From Paenibacillus hexagrammi (GTDB taxonomy: Bacteria > Bacillota > Bacilli > Paenibacillales > NBRC-103111), in NCBI RefSeq assembly GCF_021513275.1, contig NZ_CP090978.1:3534001-3598000 (forward strand): a DNA stretch of 64,000 bases, written 5' to 3'. The notes under the pieces were generated by a model that was not told where the DNA came from, ran no database searches, and was given only the letters and a program-made list of their open reading frames with translations. The position numbers and the translations under genes are program-made. This document shows positions 1-9,426 of this stretch, one piece after another (the first letter of the stretch is position 1; every line of letters begins with the position of its first letter).

Positions 1-4
1 TTCC

Positions 5-34
5 CCAAAAAAAGAAAGCCATCCGAAGATGGCC
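5..34 (-). terminator. Rho-independent terminator of the ABC importer operon
   Basis: On the minus strand a perfect GCCATC/GATGGC stem with a TTCG tetraloop is followed by a T-rich tract. It lies just downstream of the TAG stop of the last permease gene. Confidence 0.85.
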
Positions 35-47
35 TTCGAGCCGCAGT

Positions 48-881
48 CTATTTAACCGCACCCTGCGTGAAGCCGCTGTAAATATATTTCTGAAGCGCGA
101 CGAACAAGATCGCCGTAGGAGCAATAATGATCATCACCGCGGCACAGATCGTTTCCCAATGCGACCCGAACGGACCTTTGAACGCGAACAGTGAAGTTGA
201 GATCGTCCTCAGACTGGGGTCCGGCATATAGAGAAATGGGATATAAAAGTCATTATAAATTCCGATACCTTTGATAATCGTCATGGTGACGATGGCCGGG
301 GTAAGCAGCGGAAAGATGATTTTTGTAAAAATCGTAAAATAAGAAGCCCCGTCTATCATCGCGGACTCATCCAGCTGGGAGGAAATATTATCCATAAACT
401 GAATGAACACATAAATACCGATAATGTCCGTCCCCATATAGAGCACAATCGCAGCCCCCATACTGTTAAACAGACCGAGCCAGTGCACGATTTGGAAGGT
501 AATGACTTGTGTCGTGACACCTGGAATCAAAGCGGCAAATAAGAATGCAGCCATGATAGCGCCGCGCCCGCGGAATCGAAACCGTTGGAGCACATAGGCA
601 ATCATCGTTCCGATGAAAATATTTCCCAGAATGGCTACGACCATGATGATCAGGGTATTTTTGAAGCCGGTGAGCATCTGACCTTTCGTAAACGCTGTGA
701 CATAGTTATCAAAGTTCAGCCAGTGCATAGGCGGAGTCAGCGCGCTTGTATTATGGTATTCCATAGTGTCCTTGAAGGAAGCAAAGAGTACGACGACCAG
801 CGGAGCCAGCGCCCCAAACACGCCAATTATTAAGGTAAGATACTTGAGTGTAGTCAGTGAACCGTATTTGAGCTTATGCAC
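48..881 (-). CDS. Sugar ABC transporter permease, MalG-like (CUT1 family)
   Basis: Inner-membrane permease of a carbohydrate importer, 277 aa, the usual length. Six hydrophobic segments are visible. The cytoplasmic EAA loop that docks the ATPase is seen as DESAMIDGASYFTIF with IIFPLL after it. The start is a GTG two bases after the stop of the upstream permease; the AAGGAGGAG that forms that gene's last codons serves as its ribosome binding site, so the two are translationally coupled. It should pair with the MalF-like permease and the binding lipoprotein next to it. No ATPase gene is in the window; CUT1 systems in Bacillota often share an MsmX-type ATPase encoded elsewhere. The substrate is inferred from the neighbourhood to be a plant cell-wall oligosaccharide. 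Confidence 0.93.
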   Translation of the reverse strand: MHKLKYGSLTTLKYLTLIIGVFGALAPLVVVLFASFKDTMEYHNTSALTPPMHWLNFDNYVTAFTKGQMLTGFKNTLIIMVVAILGNIFIGTMIAYVLQRFRFRGRGAIMAAFLFAALIPGVTTQVITFQIVHWLGLFNSMGAAIVLYMGTDIIGIYVFIQFMDNISSQLDESAMIDGASYFTIFTKIIFPLLTPAIVTMTIIKGIGIYNDFYIPFLYMPDPSLRTISTSLFAFKGPFGSHWETICAAVMIIIAPTAILFVALQKYIYSGFTQGAVK

Positions 882-883
882 GC

Positions 884-1762
884 CTACTTCTCCTCCTTAA
901 TAAACGTCTTTTGAATGAGTGTCACCAGAATGACGATAAGGAACAGCACAACGGCCATCGCTGACCCCATCCCGTATTTGTTATATTTGAATGTGGTTGT
1001 AACCGTCTGAATGACAAACGTGTTACTTCCGTTCGAGCCGCCGGTCATAATATAAGGAATTTCGAAGGGCGCAACGGAGCCACTTATTGACAAGATTACG
1101 GTAATCGCAACAATTCGCCTGATACTCGGCAAAATAATATATCTGAATTGATGCCATCTGTTGGCACCATCAATTTCAGCAGCCTCATACAAATCCGACG
1201 GAACGGAGCTAATCGCTCCAATCATCAGGATCAGGTTAAAGCCTAGATATCGCCATACAGAGGCGCCGACCAAGGATATATTAATGATGTCCGGATTCAG
1301 CAGCCATTTGGGCGGATTCGTTATTCCCATGAAGCTAAGAATGGTGTCCAGTGTCCCTTCAGGTCTGAAAAAGAACAGAAAAATCAACCCTACTGCCACA
1401 CTATTGATCATGCTCGGAAAGAAAAATACACCTTTGAAAAAATTTCTGCCTCTCACCGCAAAACTGAGAATGGTGGCGAAATATAACGCAATAGCCAGCT
1501 GAACGAAGCTTCCGAGAAAATAATAAATACTGTTGATAAAGCCCTCGTAATATTTCTCATCCGTGAAGATCGTGATGAAATTATCAAATCCTACCCAGTT
1601 GTAGGTCGGAGACAAGCCGTTCCAATCCGTAAATGAATATTTAAACATGCCGAGGACAGGAATATAAGAAAATGTAACTAGCAGCATAATCGGGATGATG
1701 GAAAATAATGCGATAATGACAATACGCTGCGCTCTATAGCTAAGATTGGATAATCTAAACAT
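884..1762 (-). CDS. Sugar ABC transporter permease, MalF-like (CUT1 family)
   Basis: First permease of the importer, 292 aa, with six predicted membrane segments and the EAA loop YEAAEIDGANRWHQF followed by IILPSI. It belongs to the family of LplB/MalF-type permeases without a large periplasmic loop. The ATG start is preceded by GGAGGTAGAAGGGG. It sits between the binding-protein gene upstream, separated by a stem-loop, and the second permease downstream, with a two-base gap, so the three genes form one operon on the minus strand. Confidence 0.93.
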   Translation of the reverse strand: MFRLSNLSYRAQRIVIIALFSIIPIMLLVTFSYIPVLGMFKYSFTDWNGLSPTYNWVGFDNFITIFTDEKYYEGFINSIYYFLGSFVQLAIALYFATILSFAVRGRNFFKGVFFFPSMINSVAVGLIFLFFFRPEGTLDTILSFMGITNPPKWLLNPDIINISLVGASVWRYLGFNLILMIGAISSVPSDLYEAAEIDGANRWHQFRYIILPSIRRIVAITVILSISGSVAPFEIPYIMTGGSNGSNTFVIQTVTTTFKYNKYGMGSAMAVVLFLIVILVTLIQKTFIKEEK

Positions 1763-1800
1763 CCCCTTCTACCTCCGCCCTTATCAGATTCCAAGCACGA

Positions 1801-1828
1801 AAGGGAAAGTACATGTGCACTTTCCCCT
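1801..1828 (-). other. Intercistronic stem-loop between binding protein and permeases
   Basis: GGGAAAGTGCA and TGTACTTTCCC form a tight hairpin just after the binding-protein stop. It lacks a long T tract. Hairpins at this place are known in other sugar importers to stabilise the upstream mRNA and give more binding protein than permease; that role is inferred here. Confidence 0.6.
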
Positions 1829-1847
1829 AAGTGTACTCTCTATACCG

Positions 1848-3227
1848 TTATTTCTTGTAATTCGCAGGAATCAGCTTTTCCCACGATTTATTCCATCTTG
1901 TATCCAGATCTTTCATAATGTCCTCGAAGGATTCGTCCCTGTTGCCGATCGCGGATTCAATCAAGCGCTTTTTAAAGTCAGGGTTGTGAATCCCTACTTC
2001 AGAGTCGTTATCAATTTTGGTCAAAATACCGTTCAGATCATCCGGTCCCGGAGTGGATACTTCCATGGTAACCCCGAGATCCTGGAAGCCTTTTAACAGC
2101 TCAGGAATTTGCAGAGGCAATTTGGCACTGAAGCCGCCTTGATACTTGGAAGCATAATCGGAGGTGTCGACGACCCAATGAATGAAGGCGTTCGCTGCTT
2201 CTTTGTTTTTACTATGAACGTTAATCGACCAGTTATAGTCTGCAGCTAATGGCGCGGACAGCTTGGCAGCATTCGTAGGGAACGGCATGTAGCCGATGTC
2301 TTGCGGGTTCGGACCGGCGCCTTGCATTTGCGTGATCGCCCAGGAACCGAGCACCATCGTTCCGATTTCACCGCGGTTCAGCATCCCTTTGGATGATTCC
2401 CAATCCGTAGTTGTCGGATCTTCTTCAATTAAGCCCTGCTTGGCTACGTCATACATGAGCTTGAAAATATCGTTGAAAGGCTTGCCCGGCGCCCATGGAT
2501 GAGGATCCTGCAGGACTCCCAGGTTTGGATAGTTAGGATCACCGGAAGCAGGCTGTAAATAATCGGCCCATTGGCTGAGCGTCCAGTCATCTTTATAGTT
2601 TGTGTAAAGTGGTACCGCTTTCGTATTGTCTTTGATTTTATGCATAGCAGCGAGGAACTGCTCCGGTGTTTTTGGTACTTCCGTTACGCCGGCATCCTTA
2701 AACACTTTTTTATTGTAAACGATTCCCAGTGTATTGATGGCCATCGGGAGACCGTAGTACTTGCCTTCGAATCGGTGAGCGTCGATCTGCGAATATTTCG
2801 CTTTATCAGCTTCATAATCGCCAAGCGGCTCAAAGAAATTAGGAAAATCCTTAGGCTCAACGTTATTAGGGATCAGCAGCACGTCACCGTAATCCGAAGT
2901 ATTCATGCGGATCTTAATATTATTTTCGTAATCCTGGACAGCTTCCCATTTTACTTTGATATCAGGGTAAACTTTATTAAATTCTGCAGTAAATTCATTT
3001 TGCAGTGTATCCACAATATCCGTACGCTGCGTGAGCACAGTGATTGAGCCGCTTGGCTTCTTATCTCCCGAGGCTGTCGCAGCGGCTGAAGCTGCAGGCG
3101 ATGCGGCATTTGTAGCTGCAGGCGAATTTGTAGCGCTTTCATTGTTGCCAGTATTGCTGCCGCAGGCGGTTAGCATACCTGTAGCAAGTACGACCACCAT
3201 CGGCAGCGTAAACATTGTTTTTTTCAC
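1848..3227 (-). CDS. Extracellular sugar-binding lipoprotein of the ABC importer
   Basis: Family 1 (MalE-like) solute-binding protein, 459 aa. It has a lipoprotein signal peptide with lipobox LTAC (Cys near residue 22), then a low-complexity Asn/Ala/Thr/Ser linker to about residue 55, then the binding fold with sugar-binding protein features such as GKYYGLPMAI and GEIGTMVLGSWAI. The start is GTG with a GGGGGAAT ribosome binding site; the Lys-rich residues after it fit a signal peptide. It is the first gene of the importer operon and should capture oligosaccharides released by the secreted enzymes. A cre-like box and a LacI-type operator candidate lie just upstream. Confidence 0.93.
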   Translation of the reverse strand: MKKTMFTLPMVVVLATGMLTACGSNTGNNESATNSPAATNAASPAASAAATASGDKKPSGSITVLTQRTDIVDTLQNEFTAEFNKVYPDIKVKWEAVQDYENNIKIRMNTSDYGDVLLIPNNVEPKDFPNFFEPLGDYEADKAKYSQIDAHRFEGKYYGLPMAINTLGIVYNKKVFKDAGVTEVPKTPEQFLAAMHKIKDNTKAVPLYTNYKDDWTLSQWADYLQPASGDPNYPNLGVLQDPHPWAPGKPFNDIFKLMYDVAKQGLIEEDPTTTDWESSKGMLNRGEIGTMVLGSWAITQMQGAGPNPQDIGYMPFPTNAAKLSAPLAADYNWSINVHSKNKEAANAFIHWVVDTSDYASKYQGGFSAKLPLQIPELLKGFQDLGVTMEVSTPGPDDLNGILTKIDNDSEVGIHNPDFKKRLIESAIGNRDESFEDIMKDLDTRWNKSWEKLIPANYKK

Positions 3228-3248
3228 TTGCTATTCCCCCTTGAAATT

Positions 3249-3296
3249 AAGTTATCGATTAAGTTACAAATTAACTATATGATGATATCGCTTACA
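3249..3296 (-). promoter_or_regulatory. Importer operon control region: LacI-type operator and cre-like box
   Basis: AGTTATCGATTAAGT at about 3250-3264 matches 14 of 15 bases of a box upstream of the neighbouring lacI-family gene and has the ATCGAT centre typical of LacI-family operators. At 3283-3296 the minus strand reads TGTAAGCGATATCA, 13 of 14 to the CcpA cre consensus TGWAARCGYTWNCW. Both are within 70 bases of the binding-protein start. Function is inferred from consensus only. Confidence 0.6.
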
Positions 3297-3390
3297 TGTC
3301 AATATTTACTTGTTGATTTGTTATTGTATTTTTAGTTGTTAGCACTAATAACTAACTATTTGTTGTTTGTATCGGCTTTTATGGGCAAAT

Positions 3391-3424
3391 TAAAAAGCAT
3401 GAGCTTATCGTTCTGGCTCATACT
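3391..3424 (-). terminator. Terminator after the LacI-family gene
   Basis: On the minus strand ATGAGC and GCTCAT pair around an 11-base loop, followed by GCTTTTTAATTT. It separates the regulator transcript from the importer operon. Confidence 0.7.
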
Positions 3425-3435
3425 TGTTAAGTTAC

Positions 3436-4449
3436 TTATATATTCCGCAAGTCCCGCACGGAGTCCCGATAGATGATCTTTCCTTTGACCGTTACTCGAC
3501 CGTGTGAGCTGCTGCTGTCTTTGATTTTTCGCATCATCATGGATGCAGCCGATCGTGACATCTCTTCCATATTCACTTCCACGGTGGTTAGATTTGGTTG
3601 CGCCAGCGTTGCAAAGATATCATTATCGAACCCAACCACCGAACAATCCTCAGGGACACTGTAGCCTTGTTTTTGCAGCGTTGTCACCAAATGATAGGCA
3701 ATCTGATCACAGTTGCATACGAATGCAGTCGGCATCTTCGCCGGCATCTTCAAATCAATGTACTTGCCCTTGTTGTCACGGTCCTTAATCACGTAATCTT
3801 CGGGAAATGAAATGTCGTGCTCAAGCATGGACTTATAGTAGCCAAGGAACCGATCCTGAATGCTGCTGGTCGCACGGATATCTCCGACAAAAGCAATGTC
3901 CCGATGTCCCAGCTTGATTAAGTAGTTCGTCAGGTCATAAACCCCGTAGAAGCTATCCGTAATCACACAGTCGACTTCAGGCTGGTCATTGTAAAAATCA
4001 AGCAGGACGACGGAAACTCCCGTATCCAGGAACATATCCATATATTGGATGTTAAGTTGGCCCAAAATAATAAAGCCGTCCACTTTTTTCTCGCGGTAAA
4101 TTCTCGGCAGTACAAGCTCTTCCTCGTCTTCCACGCTCAGAATATGCAAGATGCCGGAGTAATCATATTCCTCCAGCACTTTATTTAATATTTGATAGAA
4201 TTGCATGTAAAAAGCTTGGGTTGCTCCGGTGAACCGCTCCGGAATGATAATGCCGATATTATAAAACAGGCCTTCTTTCATCGACTTGGCCAGTGTGTTG
4301 AAGCGGTAGCCCATCTCTGCAGCCAAATCTTTAATTTTCTTTCTTAGCTCCTCGCTTACGCCTTCTTTATCGTTAATAGCCTTCGAAACGGTCACACTGC
4401 TTACACCGAGCCTCTCAGCTATGTCCCGCATCGTCACATTCTCACTCAT
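3436..4449 (-). CDS. LacI-family transcriptional regulator
   Basis: DNA-binding regulator of the LacI/GalR family, about 337 aa. The N-terminal helix-turn-helix is seen in MRDIAERLGVSSVTVSKAI, then the hinge region GYRFNTLAKSM, then a periplasmic-binding-protein-like sensor domain with the conserved CSVVGFDND. A GTG at 4461 would add four residues, but the GGGGGTG motif is better spaced for the ATG at 4449 and that start fits the family better. It lies directly upstream of the importer operon on the same strand, and both promoters share an AGTTATCGATWAAGT box, so it probably controls itself and the importer. The inducer sugar is unknown. Confidence 0.93.
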   Translation of the reverse strand: MSENVTMRDIAERLGVSSVTVSKAINDKEGVSEELRKKIKDLAAEMGYRFNTLAKSMKEGLFYNIGIIIPERFTGATQAFYMQFYQILNKVLEEYDYSGILHILSVEDEEELVLPRIYREKKVDGFIILGQLNIQYMDMFLDTGVSVVLLDFYNDQPEVDCVITDSFYGVYDLTNYLIKLGHRDIAFVGDIRATSSIQDRFLGYYKSMLEHDISFPEDYVIKDRDNKGKYIDLKMPAKMPTAFVCNCDQIAYHLVTTLQKQGYSVPEDCSVVGFDNDIFATLAQPNLTTVEVNMEEMSRSAASMMMRKIKDSSSSHGRVTVKGKIIYRDSVRDLRNI

Positions 4450-4504
4450 AGGAAAGCTCACCCCCAGTTGCTAGGAAACTATGCCAAGTGTAAGATGATT
4501 AGCA

Positions 4505-4537
4505 TAGTTATCGATAAAGTATGAGTTAACTCATACT
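4505..4537 (-). promoter_or_regulatory. Palindromic operators upstream of the LacI-family gene
   Basis: Two palindromes lie next to each other: TTATCGATAA at 4508-4517, and a perfect 20-base palindrome AGTATGAGTTAACTCATACT at 4518-4537. The first resembles the box upstream of the importer. Autoregulation is the likely role. Confidence 0.65.
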
Positions 4538-4704
4538 CACCTTACTATGGTGGTCATATTTTGTCAAATGAGCTTGTAGGGGCCAGTCGATTACCATGGT
4601 ATACATGAGATAAACGGCTTACTCCGTCCTTTAATGGCGAGTACGTTTATAAAAAAATATAAGCCGAATTATGGAGTGAAACTTATACATTCTTATATTT
4701 GGAC

Positions 4705-4755
4705 AAAAGACCGCACAGCGTGATGAATCATCCATCAAATCGCTAGTGCGGTCTA
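4705..4755 (-). terminator. Terminator of the first GH43 gene
   Basis: On the minus strand AGACCGCAC plus AGCG pairs with CGCT plus GTGCGGTCT across a loop of about 20 bases, followed by a short T tract (TTTTGT). It is 15 bases after the dockerin stop codon. The rest of 4538-4704 shows no gene. Confidence 0.75.
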
Positions 4756-4767
4756 TGCATGGGAAGG

Positions 4768-7700
4768 TTACTCTGCGAGTATCAATCTTGCCAGCGCAGC
4801 CAGATCCTCCACATCAATCTTGCCGTCTCCGTTCAAATCTCCCTGCTTCACATCATTCCAATTCGCATCTGTAGAGACAGCGCCGTAAGCTTTAGCCACG
4901 ATGGCAAGGTCGCCGACGCTAACCCTGTTATCATGATTGCTATCGCCAGGCATCCGCTGAATAACGGAATTGAGGAACGTATCTAGCGCAGTATGCAGGT
5001 TCGCGACTGCCTGCTCAACCTGAGCCTGCGTTGCTGCTGCATTGTCAACAATTTGCTGAGCGCTTGTAATAGCCGTTTGCAGCGCAGCTTTCGCCCCTGC
5101 TGGATACTCGCCTGCATGCGTACCTTCAACAGCTGCGTCGTGCTTCGTCTGAGCTTCTAGAATCAGTGCATTCAGTGCCGATTTGTCAATCTGGCTCACT
5201 TGGACGGAATACACAGCCCCTTCGAGCACTGCTTCGATTCCTTCTGCATTCGCCGTGGATAACCCGGACACTCTCACTAGAGCGGAGCCGCTTGCAGCCC
5301 CTTCTTTCACTTTAAAGGTCAGCTTCATCCAATTTGCATTCGGACTGGTTTGAGCTTCTCCAAAATGAACGCCAAGCAGACGTTCGGTGCCGGCATCGAC
5401 CGCTTTATGGTCGACAATGACGAATTTGGACTCGTCAAGTGTATCTGCTGACACAAGCTCTACTTGCTGTGGATCGTACGTCACAGTGATATCTTCAGCC
5501 AATACTTGCTGGTCGACGTGGCTTAGTCCGTATGTGATTTCAAACTGAGAACCGGGGATTACTTGATCAGGTCCTGCCAGTACAGCACCAGCCGTAGTAG
5601 ACGCTGCTTCGTTCACCTGTACTTCACTTACAGCGATATATCCTCCGTCAACAGTTGATGCCGTAATCCGTGCCGTCCCTTCACTCAAGGCCGTAACTTT
5701 GCCCGATTCGTCCACAACAGCAACTTCCTCATTGCTGCTTGACCATAAGATCGAAGGATTAGCGGCATTAGCTGGCTGAACTGCTGCCTGTAACTGCGCG
5801 TCCGAGCCTTTTTCCAAGACAACATGCTCTTGATCGACGGAAATACCGCTTACGGGAACATCCGCACTAGGCGTTTCAACTGTTGGCACCTGACTCTGCA
5901 GCAGATTGTACTCCGATTCTGTAACAGGAAGTACTGTACCGTGCCGAGGGCGGGATGGCAGTTCATAGTTAGAAGACATTGTCCAATTGCCCGAAGCTAA
6001 ATCCGTTGTTTCAAAAGGTACGTACCCTCTGCCGCCAAATTCATCGATGAACAGATACCATTTGTTCTCGGTGTTGGATTTGAATACCGTCGGTCCTTCA
6101 CCACGGCTGATGGACCCTTTGCCAACGCCTTCTTTTACCATTGTGAAATTCGGATCGAAGATAGAATTGCCCGCTTCCTCAAAAACAAACTTCCCATTTG
6201 GCGTAGAGGTCGAATTATTTCTCTCATCCTTCGTAAAGCGGTATACCTTACCGTCATTTTGGATCATCGTTGTATCAATCGTTGAATAGCCGTAATCCAA
6301 GTATTCAGCCGGCTCCGAGAATGTATAGAAGTCTCTGGTTTTTGCATACATAATCCGCTGATAGCTGCTGCCTGAATGCGCCGCATCATCGTAGATTTTG
6401 GATGCCCAGAAGACCACGTATTCGCCGGTAGAATGATCATATGCAATCTCAGGGGCCCAGGTATTGCCTGCTTCCGGCGGAGATACTTCGGCCATGCGCT
6501 GATTGGACCAATGGATCAGGTCATCGGATTCCCAAACCATAATGGATCGGCTACCAGCGGTTTGTGCACGCGTCCAGTCGCCGCTTCCGTACATTTTCAA
6601 ATCGGTTGCGATCATGTAGAACTTATCGCCTTCAGGCGAACGCATAATAAACGGATCTCGAAGTCCTTTCTCACCTAAATCGGAAGTAATCGCAGGATTT
6701 CCTCCGTTAAGTTCCGTCCAATGCAGCGGGTCATTGCCTTGACTTCGGGCAAAATAAATTTGCTCGCCATTTGAGTAGCCTTCACCTGTGAAGTATCCAA
6801 ACAAATAGCCTGAATACGCTTGGGAAGCAGGCAATTCCTTTACTTTTGCTGCAAAAGCCTTGGTAAGTACTGCCGCTCCTGAAGTGATCGTCGCTGTTAG
6901 CTTAATCGTCGTATCTCCGCTTCCGTTAGCAGGGCGGGTCACTTCACCTGTAGGCGTAATAACCGAAGGGTTCTCCGACTTCCACGTAATCACCGAACCG
7001 TTGCTTCCGGAAGTCGGAAGCGTCAAGTTGCCTCGCACATCGTCAATATGGTGAACCACCAAGCCTGCGGCGTCCAGAAGTACAGCTTCTTCTGCACTAG
7101 ATTGGCGAATAACGGTAAACGTAAATGTTCGATTCACCGTATTCGTCCCATCCGTTACCGCTGCCGTGAGTGTAACCGTTTGATTGCCGTCCTCAAAGGC
7201 AGGACGATTAACAACGCCCGAGCTGCTGATCACGTTAGCTTTGTCTGAAGTCCAGGATATGGTCGTACCATAGCTTCCCTGTGTCGGTAAGCTAAGATTA
7301 CTCATGATGCTTTCCGCATCCGTGTTCGTACCTAGTAGACCAGACTCGGTTAATTGATCGGCTGCGCTGTCCAAAGAAAGATGGTCCATCTTGGATATTT
7401 TCTGCTCGGCCTCTTCTTCCAGATTGGAGATTTGATCGGCGGATAAAGCGGTTTTGTAAATTTGAAAATCTGAGATCATGCCGCCAAAATAAGGGTCAGC
7501 TGAATAAAACGATTTGCCCAGAAAACCGCTTAGCCCGGTTGCATCCTTAATTTGTGCAAGTGTCATATCTCCAGTTGATCCCGTAGCCACCTGAACGCCG
7601 TCAATATACGTCGTCAGCGTTTTGTTAGAACCCGAAAGAACTGTAGTTACCAGTTTCCATGTGTTGGATGTTAGCGTCGGAGCTTTCGCTGATAGCTCAT

Positions 7701-8166
7701 TTCTCCAACCATTCGTGGCAATACCGAACCGTGCTGTGCCGTCCGAATTATATTTAGGTGTAAAATATAAATAATTCGTGCTGGCTCCCGTTTGTCCTAG
7801 CGCATATACCCACTCCACGGGATTCTTGCCGCTCCAGTTGACTAGAGTAGAAACCGTGATATCCGTTAAATTGTCCAGGACTCCAGTAGGAATCGAGATA
7901 TAGGAGCTCGTGCTGCCCCCAGTAAAGCTGATCGCGCCTGCTTCAGCGGTTTTCATCCAGGAAGCATTCTGCGGATTGACCCAGGTTCCGTCGTAATGTC
8001 CCGTCTGATCTTTCACCACAGAACCATTCAAATCTTTCATATCGTAGTGCAGGATAAGATCGGCATCAGTCGAAGTTTCCGCAGCGGACACGGACCCAGG
8101 TACAGCACCGATAACACTTCCGAAGGTTAACACCGTAGCTAACAGGGTAGTGAAACTCTTTTTCAT
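4768..8166 (-). CDS. Secreted GH43 glycosidase with LamG, cohesin, FIVAR and dockerin
   Basis: Modular extracellular enzyme, 1132 aa. In order: signal peptide 1-28; LamG/concanavalin-like lectin about 35-250; two bacterial Ig-like domains about 265-445; a GH43 five-bladed propeller about 450-755; a Big_2 domain about 775-855; a cohesin-like domain about 865-995; FIVAR about 1000-1070; and a type I dockerin about 1075-1132. GH43 signatures are LRDPFI (catalytic base Asp), WAPEIAYD, and RGEGPTVF (likely acid Glu). The family contains arabinofuranosidases, arabinanases and xylosidases; exact specificity is not readable. The dockerin has both calcium loops (DSNHDNRVSVGD and DLNGDGKIDVED). The start is supported by GGGAGGAT seven bases upstream. 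The gene has its own promoter region with a GATAC inverted repeat, and a terminator. Confidence 0.92.
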   Translation of the reverse strand: MKKSFTTLLATVLTFGSVIGAVPGSVSAAETSTDADLILHYDMKDLNGSVVKDQTGHYDGTWVNPQNASWMKTAEAGAISFTGGSTSSYISIPTGVLDNLTDITVSTLVNWSGKNPVEWVYALGQTGASTNYLYFTPKYNSDGTARFGIATNGWRNELSAKAPTLTSNTWKLVTTVLSGSNKTLTTYIDGVQVATGSTGDMTLAQIKDATGLSGFLGKSFYSADPYFGGMISDFQIYKTALSADQISNLEEEAEQKISKMDHLSLDSAADQLTESGLLGTNTDAESIMSNLSLPTQGSYGTTISWTSDKANVISSSGVVNRPAFEDGNQTVTLTAAVTDGTNTVNRTFTFTVIRQSSAEEAVLLDAAGLVVHHIDDVRGNLTLPTSGSNGSVITWKSENPSVITPTGEVTRPANGSGDTTIKLTATITSGAAVLTKAFAAKVKELPASQAYSGYLFGYFTGEGYSNGEQIYFARSQGNDPLHWTELNGGNPAITSDLGEKGLRDPFIMRSPEGDKFYMIATDLKMYGSGDWTRAQTAGSRSIMVWESDDLIHWSNQRMAEVSPPEAGNTWAPEIAYDHSTGEYVVFWASKIYDDAAHSGSSYQRIMYAKTRDFYTFSEPAEYLDYGYSTIDTTMIQNDGKVYRFTKDERNNSTSTPNGKFVFEEAGNSIFDPNFTMVKEGVGKGSISRGEGPTVFKSNTENKWYLFIDEFGGRGYVPFETTDLASGNWTMSSNYELPSRPRHGTVLPVTESEYNLLQSQVPTVETPSADVPVSGISVDQEHVVLEKGSDAQLQAAVQPANAANPSILWSSSNEEVAVVDESGKVTALSEGTARITASTVDGGYIAVSEVQVNEAASTTAGAVLAGPDQVIPGSQFEITYGLSHVDQQVLAEDITVTYDPQQVELVSADTLDESKFVIVDHKAVDAGTERLLGVHFGEAQTSPNANWMKLTFKVKEGAASGSALVRVSGLSTANAEGIEAVLEGAVYSVQVSQIDKSALNALILEAQTKHDAAVEGTHAGEYPAGAKAALQTAITSAQQIVDNAAATQAQVEQAVANLHTALDTFLNSVIQRMPGDSNHDNRVSVGDLAIVAKAYGAVSTDANWNDVKQGDLNGDGKIDVEDLAALARLILAE

Positions 8167-8255
8167 AGGGATCCTCCCAGGTATGTAGTTGTCAGGTCTT
8201 CTTGAGGCTCAACTCGATAAAGATGTATCCTCTCCCCTCATGTATACGATTTCAA

Positions 8256-8274
8256 TTGATACAATTCGTATCTT
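8256..8274 (-). promoter_or_regulatory. GATAC inverted repeat upstream of the first GH43 gene
   Basis: TTGATAC-AATTC-GTATCTT, about 90 bases upstream of the start. The GATAC-N5-GTATC core is perfect and recurs upstream of other enzyme genes in the window. Apart from this and a terminator, 8167-8530 holds no gene. Confidence 0.6.
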
Positions 8275-8460
8275 TCATTTCATAAACTTACACCCGCAGA
8301 GACGATAAATCAATAGAAAAAATTTCAGAAAAACTAGAAAAATTTGAGGTGCTGGACACGTTCTTGGAATCTAAATCCAAGGCTACAAAATAACCCCAAT
8401 AAATAGAGCGTTAGCTGTATCTAACCAGATTAATGTACTTTGCGGGAAGTCTCAAAATTT

Positions 8461-8499
8461 AAGAAAAAGCCGTTTCAGGCTTTTCTACCTGAAAACGGC
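8461..8499 (-). terminator. Terminator of the TPR/AAA operon
   Basis: On the minus strand GCCGTTTTCAGG pairs with CCTGAAACGGC around an eight-base loop, followed by TTTTTCTTAAATTTT. It lies about 30 bases after the TPR gene stop. Confidence 0.85.
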
Positions 8500-8530
8500 C
8501 TCTAATATTTAAGCACACAGACTGGAAAAT

Positions 8531-9406
8531 TCAACTGCCCCTTCTTCTCCATCCGAACACCCGGACGTGCACGATCGCCTTCGTCACCCAATGCGTTATA
8601 ACATACAACAAGATAAAGAGCAGGATTAAGGGCTTGAATAAAAACCATGCCACAATCCAGGCGAGCCAGATTTGCCACGCTTTCATTTTCCGAAGAATAC
8701 GAGAAGGCCAAAGAAACATACGATACAATTTGTTGCTGTGCTGTAGCGCCTGGAGATACTCATCTTGAAACTGTTTAGACTCCGGATTAAGCCGGACTGC
8801 ACTGCGCATATAGCTCTCTTGCAAATCATAGTCTCCACGCCTTGATGCCGCCCAAGCCAAGTAGAGAAGCACGTGAGACGTTTCCGCATCATATCGAATA
8901 GCTTCCCGGTCCAATTGTCTTGATGCCTCGTCATTACCCAGAAGAGCCTCTTGATAGCTGAGCATCGCCAAATAAATCGGTGTTTCCGGCTCAAGCTCGA
9001 GTGCTAACAGCAGCTGCTCCTTGGACTCTTTGAACTTCCCTTTTTTATTCAACCGATTCGCTTTCAGGAAGAAATAGTGCGCCTCATAAGGGTCAATGCG
9101 CTGAGCCTCTGTAAGGGCCCGTTCAAATTCATGGTCCTTATCAGTCTCATAATAGACTCCCACGAGAACAAACCAGGCATGCTGATGCTCCGGACTCCTC
9201 TTAAGGGCTTCTTTGGTTTCATGTAGCGCTTTGTCATAATCATTCAACTTGAGGAATACGCGGGCTCGCAGCGCATAGGCATCTGCATCCTCCGGGTCTT
9301 GCTGTAAGATTTTTTCCAACTCCACAAGAGCTTCCTTATACCTCTTCCAGCTAATCAGCTGGTGTGCGGCAGCATAAGCCGCTTGAATCGGATTATCGGC
9401 TGTCAT
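8531..9406 (-). CDS. TPR-repeat membrane protein
   Basis: Protein of about 291 aa. The first 215 residues are tetratricopeptide-type helical repeats, with typical patterns such as YKEALVELEKILQQDPEDADAYALR cut here into YKEALVELEK and QDPEDADAYA. The C-terminal 70 residues hold one or two hydrophobic segments rich in Trp, Leu and Ile, then a basic tail, so it is probably membrane-anchored with the TPR part in the cytoplasm. A GTG at 9418 is also open, but AGGAG is better spaced for the ATG at 9406. It starts about 20 bases after the AAA+ ATPase gene and forms an operon with it. A scaffold or adaptor role for the ATPase is inferred from the pairing alone. Confidence 0.82.
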   Translation of the reverse strand: MTADNPIQAAYAAAHQLISWKRYKEALVELEKILQQDPEDADAYALRARVFLKLNDYDKALHETKEALKRSPEHQHAWFVLVGVYYETDKDHEFERALTEAQRIDPYEAHYFFLKANRLNKKGKFKESKEQLLLALELEPETPIYLAMLSYQEALLGNDEASRQLDREAIRYDAETSHVLLYLAWAASRRGDYDLQESYMRSAVRLNPESKQFQDEYLQALQHSNKLYRMFLWPSRILRKMKAWQIWLAWIVAWFLFKPLILLFILLYVITHWVTKAIVHVRVFGWRRRGS

Positions 9407-9426
9407 TGCTTCCACCACTCCTGCCG

